Assembly: GCA_051252415.1 (NCBI GenBank)
Contig: JBPOGA010000007.1
Coordinates: forward strand, 1 to 64,000
Source: JBPOFY01 sp051252415
GTDB lineage: Bacteria; Verrucomicrobiota; Verrucomicrobiia; Opitutales; Coraliomargaritaceae
DNA length: 64,000 nucleotides
Direction: 5' to 3'
The position numbers were made by a program, and so were the translations under genes. Positions within the stretch are counted from its first letter, which is position 1. Each line of letters starts with the position of its first letter. The notes under the pieces are model-generated. The model was given only the letters and a program-made list of their open reading frames with translations. It searched no databases and had not been told where the DNA came from. Shown in pieces: positions 8,839 to 21,400 of this stretch.

Positions 8839-11379
8839 TTACTCCGCAACCGCCTTCAATTCCAGGGGCACGATTTTTACCGTGCTGCTTTCTTTGGCTT
8901 CGGTGATCGAAAGACTGAAAATGAGTTGGAAATCGTTGAGCTCCTCGGGGTCGACAAGGGTTTGTTCGATGAGCCAAGTCGTGCGGTCTTCGGATTCGGT
9001 GATTTTGGTGTTGGCCTTATTTCGCGCTGCGGGGTCGAGGCGGATCCAGTCGTGGCCTTCGTAATAGGCTTCCATGACGTTGCCGAGCTCGGTGTATTTC
9101 CATTTTGCATCTGGATACATGGTGTCGAGTGCGTAGAGCTCATCAATTTCTTGATACTGCTTATTCGCGAGCATGCGAAGGAAGCTGAAAATCTCATTAC
9201 GAACTAAGCGCATGAACGACTCTCTATCTTGTGTAATACAAACTTTTCTGTGGGGGGTGGGTTCGGTGTTTGCTTCCTCTGGTTTGTAATCCGGGTTCTT
9301 CAACGTTTCCCACTCATCCAGTAAGCTTGAGTCGGTCGTGCGCAGCAAAGTTTCGATGTAGGTGATCACTTCGTTGACCGCTTCTGTTTTGAAGGCCGGT
9401 GGGATCGTATTTTCGAGCACGCGATATACATTCGTCAAGTGACGCAGCAGTAGACCTTCGGCACGCATCAAACCATAGAGCTTAATGTAGTCGGCGAAAC
9501 TACTGTAGCGCTCAAACATTTCGCGAGCGATTGATTTTGGTTTGATGTTCTCTGACCCAACCCATGGGTGTTCGGCTGAAAAACGATTGAAGGTTTCGTA
9601 GATGAATTCGCTCTCTGGTTTCGGATACTCCATTTTCTCGAGCTCCTCCATGCGGTCATCATATTCAATGCCCGCAGCTTTCATCTCGCCAACTTTGTCA
9701 GTCTTCAATTTGTCGAGCTGTTTGCGTAAGATGATGTCTGGATTCTCGAGAATCGATTCAACTAGGCTGAGCATTTTGACCACATACTCAGGCGCAGTCG
9801 TGTCGAGTAGGGCGAGGGTATCGATACAATACAGTGCGAGTGTTTGATTCAGTGAAAAGTCGTCTTGTAGCTCAAGGTTCACCCGAAGTTTGGGATCGGA
9901 CCCCTTGGGCATGATCTCGATGATGTTGCGATCGGTCAGTGCACGAAACAATTGAAAGGCCTGCTTACGCATAGCCTGTTTCGATTTTTCGGTATTGTGG
10001 CAGTCGCGAATCAAGCTGCGCATCGCGGCACAGCCATCACCTTTACGGCCAAGCACATTGAGCAACATGCCATGCGATACGCTGAAGCTCGAAGTCAGTG
10101 GCTCAGCAGGTGCGTTCTGTAGTTTGATAAAGGTCTGCTCATCCCAATGCACAAAACCGCGCTCAGGTGGCTTGCGCTTGACCAACTTCTTTTTCTTTTT
10201 CGGGTCGGCAGCTGCTTTGGCTTCGAGCCGCTTGTTTTCGATCACATGCTCCGGTGCGAGGGCGACGACGTAGCCATGATCGTCGAACCCCTTACGCCCT
10301 GCACGCCCACTGATTTGATGGAAGTCGCGTGCGGTGAGGATGCCGGTTTTCACACCGCCGTATTTGCACAGCTGCGTAAAGAGCACCGTCCGGATTGGCA
10401 CGTTGACACCCACGCCGAGGGTGTCTGTCCCGCAGATCATTTTTAACATACCTTTCTGAGCCAATTGCTCAATCAGCACGCGATACTTAGGCAGCAATCC
10501 TGCGTGGTGCAGTCCGATGCCATTGAGTAAGAGTTTCTTGATCTCTTTACCAAAAGGGCTGGTGAATTTGGTGTCCTGTAAGGCTTCGCGTATGATCTTC
10601 TTTTCATCCTTTGTGCAGACGGTCAGACTCAATAAATTCTGTGCCGTCTCGGATGCCGAGCGCTGGGTGAAGTGAACGATATAGACTGGGAACTTGTTCG
10701 CTGCCTTTAGGTTTTCCAGAGTCTCGGTGAGTGGGTCTTCCAGATAGGTGAATTCAAGCGGGACCGGGCGCTCTGTGCTGGAGACGGTGACCGACTCTTG
10801 TCCAGTGACGCGCTCAAGTTCACGCTCGAAGAACTTCGTTTCGCCGAGCGTGGCAGAGATAAGCAAGAAGCGAGATTGCGGTAAAGTGAGCAGGGGAGAT
10901 TGCCAGGCGACTCCACGTTCTTCATCAGAGTAGTAGTGGAACTCATCCATGATCACATCATGCACCTTCGCATCCGCGCCATCGCGCAGGGCAATGTTGG
11001 CGAGGATCTCAGCCGTGCAGCAAAGGATCGGAGCGCCGCGGTTGACGGAGGCATCGCCCGTCATCATGCCGACATTTTCGGGGCCAAAGTCTCGGCAGAG
11101 CGATAGGAACTTTTCATTCACCAACGCTTTGATCGGACAGGTGTAAACGGACTGACGACCTTGAGAGGCCGAGAGAAAGTGCAGCGCTGCTGCGACCAGT
11201 GATTTGCCCGAACCGGTGGGGGTGTTGAGGATCACGTTCTTACCCGAGAAGATTTCCAGGATGGCTTCTTCCTGTGCCGGGTAGAGCTCGATGCCCTTCG
11301 CCACGGCATAGTCGAGGAAGTGCTCCATGAGCGCATCGGGGTCTGTCACGTGTGGTAGAGGCTTAAGCGGGAAATCCAT
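8839..11379 (-). CDS. DEAD/DEAH-box (Ski2-like) RNA helicase, DUF3516 family
   Basis: An 846-residue superfamily 2 helicase. Motifs in order: Walker A TPTGSGKSLVA near residue 55, TGDASV, the Walker B box DEFHYY near 145, SATLGE near 177, then helicase domain 2 with HHAGLLPKYR, GVGVNVPIRTVLF and QISGRAGRKGFD near 355. A basic insert (AAADPKKKKKLVKRK) follows. The C-terminal 400 residues are alpha-helical and match the DUF3516 region found in bacterial and actinobacterial Mtr4/Ski2-like helicases. It is probably cytoplasmic and acts on structured RNA; the partner is unknown. Length is as usual for the family. It is monocistronic, with a diverged copy of its last 17 codons 245 bp downstream. 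Confidence 0.9.
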   Translation of the reverse strand: MDFPLKPLPHVTDPDALMEHFLDYAVAKGIELYPAQEEAILEIFSGKNVILNTPTGSGKSLVAAALHFLSASQGRQSVYTCPIKALVNEKFLSLCRDFGPENVGMMTGDASVNRGAPILCCTAEILANIALRDGADAKVHDVIMDEFHYYSDEERGVAWQSPLLTLPQSRFLLISATLGETKFFERELERVTGQESVTVSSTERPVPLEFTYLEDPLTETLENLKAANKFPVYIVHFTQRSASETAQNLLSLTVCTKDEKKIIREALQDTKFTSPFGKEIKKLLLNGIGLHHAGLLPKYRVLIEQLAQKGMLKMICGTDTLGVGVNVPIRTVLFTQLCKYGGVKTGILTARDFHQISGRAGRKGFDDHGYVVALAPEHVIENKRLEAKAAADPKKKKKLVKRKPPERGFVHWDEQTFIKLQNAPAEPLTSSFSVSHGMLLNVLGRKGDGCAAMRSLIRDCHNTEKSKQAMRKQAFQLFRALTDRNIIEIMPKGSDPKLRVNLELQDDFSLNQTLALYCIDTLALLDTTAPEYVVKMLSLVESILENPDIILRKQLDKLKTDKVGEMKAAGIEYDDRMEELEKMEYPKPESEFIYETFNRFSAEHPWVGSENIKPKSIAREMFERYSSFADYIKLYGLMRAEGLLLRHLTNVYRVLENTIPPAFKTEAVNEVITYIETLLRTTDSSLLDEWETLKNPDYKPEEANTEPTPHRKVCITQDRESFMRLVRNEIFSFLRMLANKQYQEIDELYALDTMYPDAKWKYTELGNVMEAYYEGHDWIRLDPAARNKANTKITESEDRTTWLIEQTLVDPEELNDFQLIFSLSITEAKESSTVKIVPLELKAVAE

Positions 11380-11575
11380 AAGGCAAGAGCTTCTGAGAAC
11401 TCAGCATCAACGCAAGGTCGTTGATGGGGAAATGAAGTGTACCTTATATATAAATCTGGGATACGCTAATTTAACCGCCCGCTACGCTTGAGAACGCTGA
11501 GGACGTTGAGAGATGTGAATGAACTTACAACTTTGATCTTTTTTTTCGATTTCTGTGCCTTTTTGCGGTTTAATT
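11380..11575. other. Intergenic between alaS terminator side and helicase start
   Basis: Upstream region of the helicase gene. AT-rich ATATATAAATC near 11445 could belong to its promoter. No gene seen. Confidence 0.35.
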
Positions 11576-11742
11576 GTAGGGCCTTTGCTTGTCCTGGACC
11601 ATGAGCTTGGCCGAACTGGCCGAACTGGCGAAGCGCCGCCGTCGGGCTCCGTCCCGACATCGGGTCAGAGTCAGTTTGTCAGCGGTATGGTGTCCGGACG
11701 GAGCCGGACGCTCCCATTGATTGAATCTTTGAGACAGTTTCC
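11576..11742. repeat. Two dispersed repeat families side by side
   Basis: 11576-11630 resembles the 5546 repeat (GTAGGGCCTTTGCTTG, ACCATGAGCTTGG). 11644-11742 is a second family beginning GGGCTCCGTCCCGACAT and ending GAGACAGTTTCC; a close copy is at 52489-52586. The inner parts GGCTCCGTCC and GGACGGAGCC can pair as a hairpin. Non-coding. Confidence 0.75.
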
Positions 11743-11771
11743 ATGCGTGAGCCCTACGATTGAGACGATTT

Positions 11772-11806
11772 CAAAAAAACGCGCTCCCTTTCGAGAGCGC
11801 GTTTTG
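11772..11806 (-). terminator. Rho-independent terminator of alaS
   Basis: On the minus strand: stem AAACGCGCTC / GAGCGCGTTT, loop TCGAAAGG, then a T-run. It lies 73 bp beyond the alaS stop codon. Confidence 0.9.
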
Positions 11807-11878
11807 TAAATGTGTTGCTTGGCGATGAAACCCGGATAATGCAAACGAGTTTTCGAACACTCGTTTAGATAATTTGGG

Positions 11879-14758
<2,880 letters not shown>

Positions 14759-14762
14759 CTGG

Positions 14763-14803
14763 GAACATCGAACATCGAACATTGAACGTCCAACATCGAA
14801 TGA
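14763..14803. repeat. Heptanucleotide array B, left arm at the four-helix-bundle gene
   Basis: Units GAACATC, GAACATC, GAACATT, GAACGTC, CAACATC, then a degenerate GAATGAG. It lies between the alaS start (14758) and the stop of the four-helix-bundle gene (14814). Orientation is opposite to array C on the other side of that gene. Confidence 0.9.
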
Positions 14804-14813
14804 GTTATGTGGG

Positions 14814-15233
14814 TTAAGTCTTGGAAGCTTTTTTTCTAGCGGTGTTGATACTCGCTACAAATATACGGATGAGTTGATCTGTTTCACTTAGGAGTTCGTC
14901 AAGTAGCTCTGGCTTCTCAACTAGAGGAACACGCTTTACCAGCTTGAGCCAGCGTTGTGTCTCTCTAAGTTCTTTCAGCGATATTTTAAGTTTATGAATG
15001 AAGTCTTTTGGCGACTCAGCACCCTGGGCTTCACCGTGGTTTGCAAGCGGTGAAGTTGAGGAGCGAAGCAGTTGGTTTGAAACGTGTTTTCCAGCTTCGG
15101 ACGGTTCAATGTTTCGAGTTAAACGTATCGTCCGTGTTGAAAATTCAAGCAAGCGCTCTTCCAGGTCATACATCGAGCGACCTTCTTCGACAATTAAGTC
15201 GTCCCAATCGGAATTCTCCTGAGTGTATGCCAT
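14814..15233 (-). CDS. Four-helix-bundle protein, 23S rRNA intervening-sequence-protein family
   Basis: A 139-residue, almost wholly helical protein. Conserved family positions are visible: LLEFSTRTIRLTRNI, VSNQLLRSSTSPLANHGEA, DFIHKLKISLKELRETQRWL, LLSETDQLIRIF. This is the S23/IVP family (TIGR02436 type), first seen as ORFs inside 23S rRNA intervening sequences; relatives form pentameric helical barrels, and one branch (Avd) works with diversity-generating retroelements. Here no rRNA and no reverse transcriptase is near. The start codon at 15233 touches heptanucleotide array C, and the stop is 11 bp from array B in opposite orientation, so gene plus arrays form a compact 0.5-kb cassette between alaS and leuB. 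Molecular function unknown; nucleic-acid binding is suspected from the basic helices and family history. Confidence 0.9.
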   Translation of the reverse strand: MAYTQENSDWDDLIVEEGRSMYDLEERLLEFSTRTIRLTRNIEPSEAGKHVSNQLLRSSTSPLANHGEAQGAESPKDFIHKLKISLKELRETQRWLKLVKRVPLVEKPELLDELLSETDQLIRIFVASINTARKKASKT

Positions 15234-15271
15234 TCGATGTTCAATGTTGGAAGTTCGATGTTCGACGTTCC
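15233..15271. repeat. Heptanucleotide array C, right arm at the four-helix-bundle gene
   Basis: Units TTCGATG, TTCAATG, TTGGAAG, TTCGATG, TTCGACG, then TTCC. Reverse-oriented relative to array B. It fills the gap between the start of the four-helix-bundle gene and the stop codon of leuB (15276). Confidence 0.9.
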
Positions 15272-15275
15272 AGTG

Positions 15276-16376
15276 CTACAAATTTTGTAGCACCGCAGCG
15301 CCCATTTCTTTGGTGCCGACTGCTTTGAGGCCGAATGCAATGTCGCCTGTGCGAACGCCGCCGGTGACGGCTTTCTCGACGGCTGCTTCGATGGCGGCTG
15401 CGGCTTCGTTTTCGCCGAAGCTGTAACGGAGCATCATTGCACCTGAAAGGATTTGCGCGCATGGGTTGGCGATGCCTTGACCTGCGATGTCAGGAGCTGT
15501 GCCACCAGATGGCTCATAGAGACCGAATGGGAAACCTAGGCTGTTCTTTTCCGCGCCGAGTGATGCGGATGCGAGCATGCCGAGTGAACCACAGATGACA
15601 CCCATTTCATCGGAAAGAATATCGCCAAACATGTTTTCAGTGAAGAGCACGTCGAACTGGTTTGGGTCACGAGCGAGTTGCATTGCAGCGTTGTCGACAT
15701 ACATGTGGCTGAGTTTTATCTCAGGCGCGTGCTTTGCGAAGTATGCAGTGACTACTTTACGCCAAAGGACAGATGTTTCGAGGACGTTGGCCTTGTCGAC
15801 GGAGCAGACGCTGCCGCCGCGTGCCTTAGCAGTGTCGATAGCGACTTGAGCGATGCGCTCGATTTCGCTGGTTTTGTAAACCATTGTATCGATTGCGAGT
15901 TCTTCGCCGTTATCGAGTGTGGTGGTGGATTTCGGCTGACCGAAGTAGATGCCGCCTGTGAGCTCGCGGATACAAACGATGTCGATACCGTTCGGGATGC
16001 GCTCCTGCTTGAGAGGAGAGGCATCAGTGAGTTGTGGGTAGAGAAGCCCTGGGCGGACATTTGCGTAAAGTGAAAATGCTTTGCGGATCGGAAGAAGCGC
16101 AGCGCGTTCTGGTTGTTCTTTAGGTGGAAGGGATTCCCATTTTGGTCCACCGACCGAACCGAAGAGAATCGCTTCGGAGTTTTCACAGACTTTCTGAGTC
16201 GAATCAGGGAAAGCAACTCCGTGATTATCGATCGCAATACCACCGATATCGGCGTGCTCATACTCGAGACCGAAGCCGAATTTGTCGCCAGCGGCTTTAA
16301 GGACGTCGAGAGCGACATCCATGACTTCAGGACCGATACCATCACCGGGGAGAACTGCGAATTTAAGCGTTTTCAT
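15276..16376 (-). CDS. leuB: 3-isopropylmalate dehydrogenase
   Basis: 366 residues, the usual length. It oxidises and decarboxylates 3-isopropylmalate with NAD in leucine biosynthesis, in the cytoplasm. Seen: AVLPGDGIGPEVM at the N-terminus, GSVGGPKW, the substrate-binding region LYANVRPGLLYP, RELTGGIYFG, VDKANVLETSVLWRK (catalytic Lys), and the metal-binding NMFGDILSDE, followed by EPSGGTAPDIAGQ. No other leu genes lie in the window. Its stop codon touches heptanucleotide array C. Confidence 0.97.
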   Translation of the reverse strand: MKTLKFAVLPGDGIGPEVMDVALDVLKAAGDKFGFGLEYEHADIGGIAIDNHGVAFPDSTQKVCENSEAILFGSVGGPKWESLPPKEQPERAALLPIRKAFSLYANVRPGLLYPQLTDASPLKQERIPNGIDIVCIRELTGGIYFGQPKSTTTLDNGEELAIDTMVYKTSEIERIAQVAIDTAKARGGSVCSVDKANVLETSVLWRKVVTAYFAKHAPEIKLSHMYVDNAAMQLARDPNQFDVLFTENMFGDILSDEMGVICGSLGMLASASLGAEKNSLGFPFGLYEPSGGTAPDIAGQGIANPCAQILSGAMMLRYSFGENEAAAAIEAAVEKAVTGGVRTGDIAFGLKAVGTKEMGAAVLQNL

Positions 16377-16490
16377 ATAAATTGTAGAATTAAGGAAAAG
16401 CGGAGTAATTTGGGGCGCGCTGCGAGGGCTTCAAGCCTTTTCCTTATTTATGCTGTCTAGTGGCGTGTCTTGGGGATGCGTTTGTCATCC

Positions 16491-16588
16491 GTAGGGGCTT
16501 TGCTTGCGAAGCCCGCTTGTGTTTGCGTGATGCCTCGAAAGTTCGTGGGGTTCGGCGGTGTCGCGGTCCGCGCAAGCACGGCCCCTAC
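16491..16588. repeat. Palindromic GTAGGGGC...GCCCCTAC element
   Basis: Left end GTAGGGGCTTTGCTTGCG and right end CGCAAGCACGGCCCCTAC are imperfect reverse complements around about 60 bp. The left end is shared with repeats at 5546 and 11576. It fills the space between the leuB start and the 3' end of the MbnP-peroxidase gene. Confidence 0.7.
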
Positions 16589-16608
16589 GTTGTGCGTGCG
16601 CCGCTACC

Positions 16609-18345
16609 TTAATACTTTGGATCTGTTAGCGTTTTCAGGAATGCAACCAGTGCTGACTTATCTTCTGTGCTGAGTGGAACGCCTCCACCTGGGTGTTTGG
16701 CTAAGTTTGGATCGAGGGTGCTGCGTGTTGCGACGCCTGAGCTATAATGCTCGATAACTTCTTCGAGTGTTTCGAAACGTCCGTCGTGCATGTAAGGTGC
16801 TGTAAGCGCTACGTTGCGAAGCGAGGGCGTTGAGAACTTGTTCTCGTCGGACGGCTTGCCGGTAGTCTCGGCGAGACCTCGGTCTCCTTCGATACTGGCG
16901 AGTCCGTTGTCGTGAAAGCGGTTGTCGGTGAAGAGTGCGCCGCCGTGACAGTGGAAGCAGTCGGCACCATATTGACGAGAGCGAGGTTCAAACTCGGTCA
17001 TGAAGAGTTCTAGGCCACGCTGTTCTTCTGTGGTGAGTGTGGCTTTACCTGCGATGGCTTGGTCGAACTTTGAATTGTAGGATGTCTGGATGAGCATGAA
17101 ACTTTCAAGGGCGAGTCCGATATTCTCTGGAGTGATGTCACCCGAGCCGAACGCTTTGGCAAAGGCTGAGCTGTATTCGCTGTTTGCTTTCAGTTTCTTT
17201 ACGACGATGGGCAGTGTTTCACCCATTTCTGTGATATCTTGAATGGGCATGAGCGCTTGCTCACGAAGCGAGGGTGCGCGTCCGTCCCAGAAAAAGGTAT
17301 TTTTCCATGCGAGATTGAAAATCGGCATCGAGTGACGGCGACTGAGTTGTCCATTAATGCCGATGCTTTGTGTGGCGTTATCAGAAAGTGCGTGTGGTTC
17401 TTTATGACAAGAGGCGCAGGAGATCGAGTTGTCAGCTGATAGAACCGGGTCGTGGAACAGCTTCTCGCCGAGCTCGACACGTTCGGTGATGAGTGGATTA
17501 TCGCGAGGTAGATCTGGGATCGGGAAGCGGCCACTCATTTTGAAAGGATGTGGCGTGAACTTACTCGGTAAATCAATGGGTTGGATCAGGGCAGTCGCTT
17601 GTTTCGGCTGTTGGCTAACGATGCGTTTTAACTGGAACGCAGTGGGTAAGTTCGCCTTTAGGGCGTCAGGGATCGGGTCGCCTGCACGCGAGTGACTGGA
17701 TGCGCCCATTGTATTGAACGCGATCGGTGAGGGCGAATTTAACAGTGCTGAGATATCAAAATCGATTTCAAGCAAGCTGTCCGTTTGGATGTCTTTGGGC
17801 AATCCTATGGTGATGGTGGTGCACTGTGGATCATTCGCAAAGTGGTAGACATAACCAGAGAGCTGGCCATCTGCGTTTCGGTAGCGCCCCTCAAGTGCTA
17901 GAAAGATATATCCCGTCTGCCAGTCCCAGTGTAGAATGTTTAGGTTCGGATTTAGCGGATGATCGGCTGGATATTGAGCGGGATCACTGTGGTTGACGGA
18001 TTCTTCTAGCCCTACACTAAAGCGAATCGCTTGAAAGGTTTGCTCGGGGATTAAATCGAAGCGTATTTGATTGCGCCTTGTTCCGGCATCAATCCACGCG
18101 ACAGAGTCAGGTATCTCGACCCAATCTCCAGCTGTGTTTTGTAGCTCGAACTGGCTGAGCAGATAACTGAGTCGAGAGATCGAGAAGGTCTCGTTGGCCG
18201 AGTTTTGATAGCGTAGTGAATCGAGAAGGAGTGGTTGGCCTGTGACCGTATGCTGGATTGATAGATCGAGGTTACGTGCAGATACAATCGTTGTGAATAG
18301 TATCGATATGAGAAGTGCTGCTATCTGATAATACCTAGAAATCAT
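16609..18345 (-). CDS. MbnP domain fused to a diheme MbnH/cytochrome c peroxidase domain
   Basis: A 578-residue exported protein with a signal peptide (residues 1-23). Residues about 24-215 match MbnP: RYQNSANETFSISRLSYLLS, GLEESVNHSDP, then the family hallmark HWDWQTGYIFLALEG with conserved Trp residues. Residues about 280-575 match diheme peroxidases of the MauG/MbnH group: GEKLFHDPVLS, heme site CASCH near 310, FFWDGRAPSLREQALMPIQ, second heme site CFHCH near 463, and TPSLRNVALTAPYMHDGRF. In the known system the two are separate neighbouring genes, and MbnH oxidises a Trp of MbnP to kynurenine to build a copper site. Here enzyme and substrate appear to be one chain. Probably periplasmic. 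Neighbour upstream on the same strand is the YHYH-sulfatase. Confidence 0.88.
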   Translation of the reverse strand: MISRYYQIAALLISILFTTIVSARNLDLSIQHTVTGQPLLLDSLRYQNSANETFSISRLSYLLSQFELQNTAGDWVEIPDSVAWIDAGTRRNQIRFDLIPEQTFQAIRFSVGLEESVNHSDPAQYPADHPLNPNLNILHWDWQTGYIFLALEGRYRNADGQLSGYVYHFANDPQCTTITIGLPKDIQTDSLLEIDFDISALLNSPSPIAFNTMGASSHSRAGDPIPDALKANLPTAFQLKRIVSQQPKQATALIQPIDLPSKFTPHPFKMSGRFPIPDLPRDNPLITERVELGEKLFHDPVLSADNSISCASCHKEPHALSDNATQSIGINGQLSRRHSMPIFNLAWKNTFFWDGRAPSLREQALMPIQDITEMGETLPIVVKKLKANSEYSSAFAKAFGSGDITPENIGLALESFMLIQTSYNSKFDQAIAGKATLTTEEQRGLELFMTEFEPRSRQYGADCFHCHGGALFTDNRFHDNGLASIEGDRGLAETTGKPSDENKFSTPSLRNVALTAPYMHDGRFETLEEVIEHYSSGVATRSTLDPNLAKHPGGGVPLSTEDKSALVAFLKTLTDPKY

Positions 18346-18454
18346 TGGTGACAGATTTAGCGGGATTGGTTGGTGAGGGCTTTTCTGAAATTGAGCTACT
18401 TCGGTCTGGGGACTGCTCTTCCGTGTGGCGCACAGGGACGTGCGCCGCTACCTT

Positions 18455-21400
18455 TTAATCGACAGTAAAAGTGTTGAGCGCATCATAGATACGTGTAGCT
18501 CCGGTGTTTGGATGGTTGCGAAATTGCACGGTCATATTGTAAGTGCCTGTGGTTAGCCCAGCGGCGACTGGGTCGAAGCTCGCTTTTACCCAATACTGGT
18601 CGTCAACTTCAGATGCGTTCACTCTGGAAACGAATGCGGCTACTTGTCCGCCGATGAGGATTTCCGTTGGTTCCACATTACCGTTTGGGTTTGTTAAGTT
18701 AGGCACTGCTGGCACGCCAGGATTTGGTAGTTCGATATACACGGTTTCCACATTGCTGACAAGGTAGCCACCATCATCAAAGTCGCCGCCGAGAGCATCG
18801 TTGATGTCGACCAATACATTGTAAGCGGCGATGGCTGTTTCGGTGACAGGTGAGAGGAGCAGATCGGTTTGCTCGTTTGGATCGTCGGGGATGTAGTAGA
18901 ATTCCTGCGTGGCTACATCCGTGGTCACTTCTGGGTTGTCGAAGATGACGAGCTTGTAACCATCCATAAGTATGGCTCGGCCAGAGCCGGGATCCGCAAC
19001 GCCAGCTGTGTCGTTGAACGCCTCAACGACCACGGCTTTATTGTTGAGGTCTATACCGTTTAATCTCGGGACGAAACTACGTGAATCGATTTCTGTAGCA
19101 ACGGGGACGTAGGCGCTTTGATCGATGTCGGCAAGTTGGAGGATCGTTGAGAAGAGGTCGACACAGTGTACTGGCTCGTCGGTGGTGCCAGATGCTGTGA
19201 CGATTGGCCCTGCGACTACGAGCGGCACATGCGAGCCACCTTCGTAAAGGTCACCCTTGGCATTGCCATTGCCGAAGGGTGCTTGGACGACTTGGCCGGG
19301 TGTGCCGTTGTCACCGATGATGATGACATTGGTTTTGCTCAAATCGACAGCGGCTAGGATGTTGCCGATTTCGGTGTCCATTGCCTCGAGTGCTTTTTCG
19401 TAGAGTGAGCGGTCATCGGTGTCGCCTGCGCCCCATGTGGATTGGAGTAGGTTCGTATCGAGTGGATCATGGAAGGGTGTGTGTGGTGCATTGAATGCGA
19501 CCCACGCAAACCATGGTTTATTACTTGGCTGCGCATTGATGAAATCAATCGTATCATTGGCGATTTCAGTGGTGGAATAGGTGGTTTCGTTGGGCACCTG
19601 GGTGGTGCCGTTTTCAAGCTTTGGCCAATCGTAATAATCTGGGACGCCACCGCTTTGAATGCCCTTGAATTCTGTCCAACCGCCACGACTGAGCGGTCCA
19701 CCAGTTCCTCCGCCGAGGTGCCACTTTCCATAGGAAGCTAGAGCGTAATTCGATGCGGCTGCGGTGAAGATCTCCGGCAGTGTTAACTCTGAGTCTGGTA
19801 GATTAGCACCAATTGGTGAGCCGACTCCATGGCGAAATGGTTGTCGGCCAGTTAAGATCGTGGCTCGTGTTGGCGAACATACTGGTTGCGAATATGCATT
19901 GGTAAAACGTAGGCCTGAGTCGGCAAGGGATTCGAGGTTCGCCATTGTTGGCAAGCTGGCACCTGTTGGATTGTCGATTGGGCTCGAATCAATGCCCCAA
20001 TCATCAACGATGATGAGGAGAATATTGTGTTGTGGTGCGTTATGGGTGTAGCTGCCGGTCCATGTGCCAGCGCCGCCGTCGAACTCTGCGATCACTGTGT
20101 AGTCGCCGCTGAGCAGTCCGTTGAGGTCGACTAAGAATGTGACTTCGTATTGTGAAGGACGAGAGACGAAGGCCACCTCAATGCCATTGAAGAGAAGGGT
20201 GGCCGGAGCAATGCCTAGGTCAGCTGGTGGAGGCGGGCCGCCTGTTGTTAAAGTGACCGTGATACTAGTTAGTATTTGCTGACTGATCGCATCATAGACG
20301 AATCCGAGATCGTCGAACTCCGCGATGTCAGTTAGCGAAACACGATAGAAGCGCTGGTCATCGCTGCTTAGACGGTCTGTGTCGGTGAGGCTAACCTCTG
20401 TGCTATCGGAGAGAATTTCTGGACCGAGGTCCTCCCAGTCGTCGACAAGGTTACTTTCTTCAACTTGATAAGTGCCACCCTCGATTGCGGACCATACGAG
20501 AGTGACATCTTCAGAGATCGGGTCGGCAGTCAGCTCTTTGACTTTTAATGGCGCTTCAGGGCCGCCTTCGAAGTATGTGACTGCGCCAACTGGAATATTA
20601 TTCTCATTGTTGCCTGTAGGGCTTCCGTAGAAGGTGCGCCCTATATTATACGGGTAATTCGGTGTGCCATCTACTTCGATAGAAACAAAGTAAGCATAGG
20701 TGCCTGCGGGAAATTCAGGTGTCACGCAGAAGCGGCCATTGTGTAGATCTAAATCAAAGTCGTCACCCTGTGTTTGCCCATGATCACCTAGGTAATCGTA
20801 ATCTTCAAGATAGTGACCGAGCGGGTAGGCTGCATTGACTGCTGGGCCATATTGATTGGCGGCCAAGCTGGGACCAATGCCTTGGACGTCCGATGCCCAA
20901 GTGGGTAAGGATGTTCGACCTGTCGTATTGAGATTTGTGGTGCCGCTGTCGCCATCGCGTTCGGTAAAGCCTGATAGCATACGTCGGACACCGCTGTCAG
21001 AATCGAGTGCATCATCATAACCATAGGGACCGTAAACTGGATAGCCGTCACGCACCCATCCCAGTATAGGCGAGTGTTTGCCGTTGAAGTTTTCTGTGTA
21101 GGTATTGGTCGCGTAGTCGTAATCGACGCTATCGTCGAGAAGGTTACGTAAGCCAGGAGGATTAGCATGGTAGTGATGATTAATCCCAGCTTGGTGTGCA
21201 TTCGCAGGATCGAAGGTTACGGATTCATTGACATAGGCGTCACGATTCCAGATCCCATCGCCGTTGAATGCAGTATTTGGGCGAGCATCCGCCGAATTTG
21301 AGTTGCTATAGGAAAATGCATCGCGGCTATCGAACATAGCGATACCATCGACAAAGTATCCAATCGGGCCGCCGCCAGTTAGCGTTTTATTTATTGGCGG

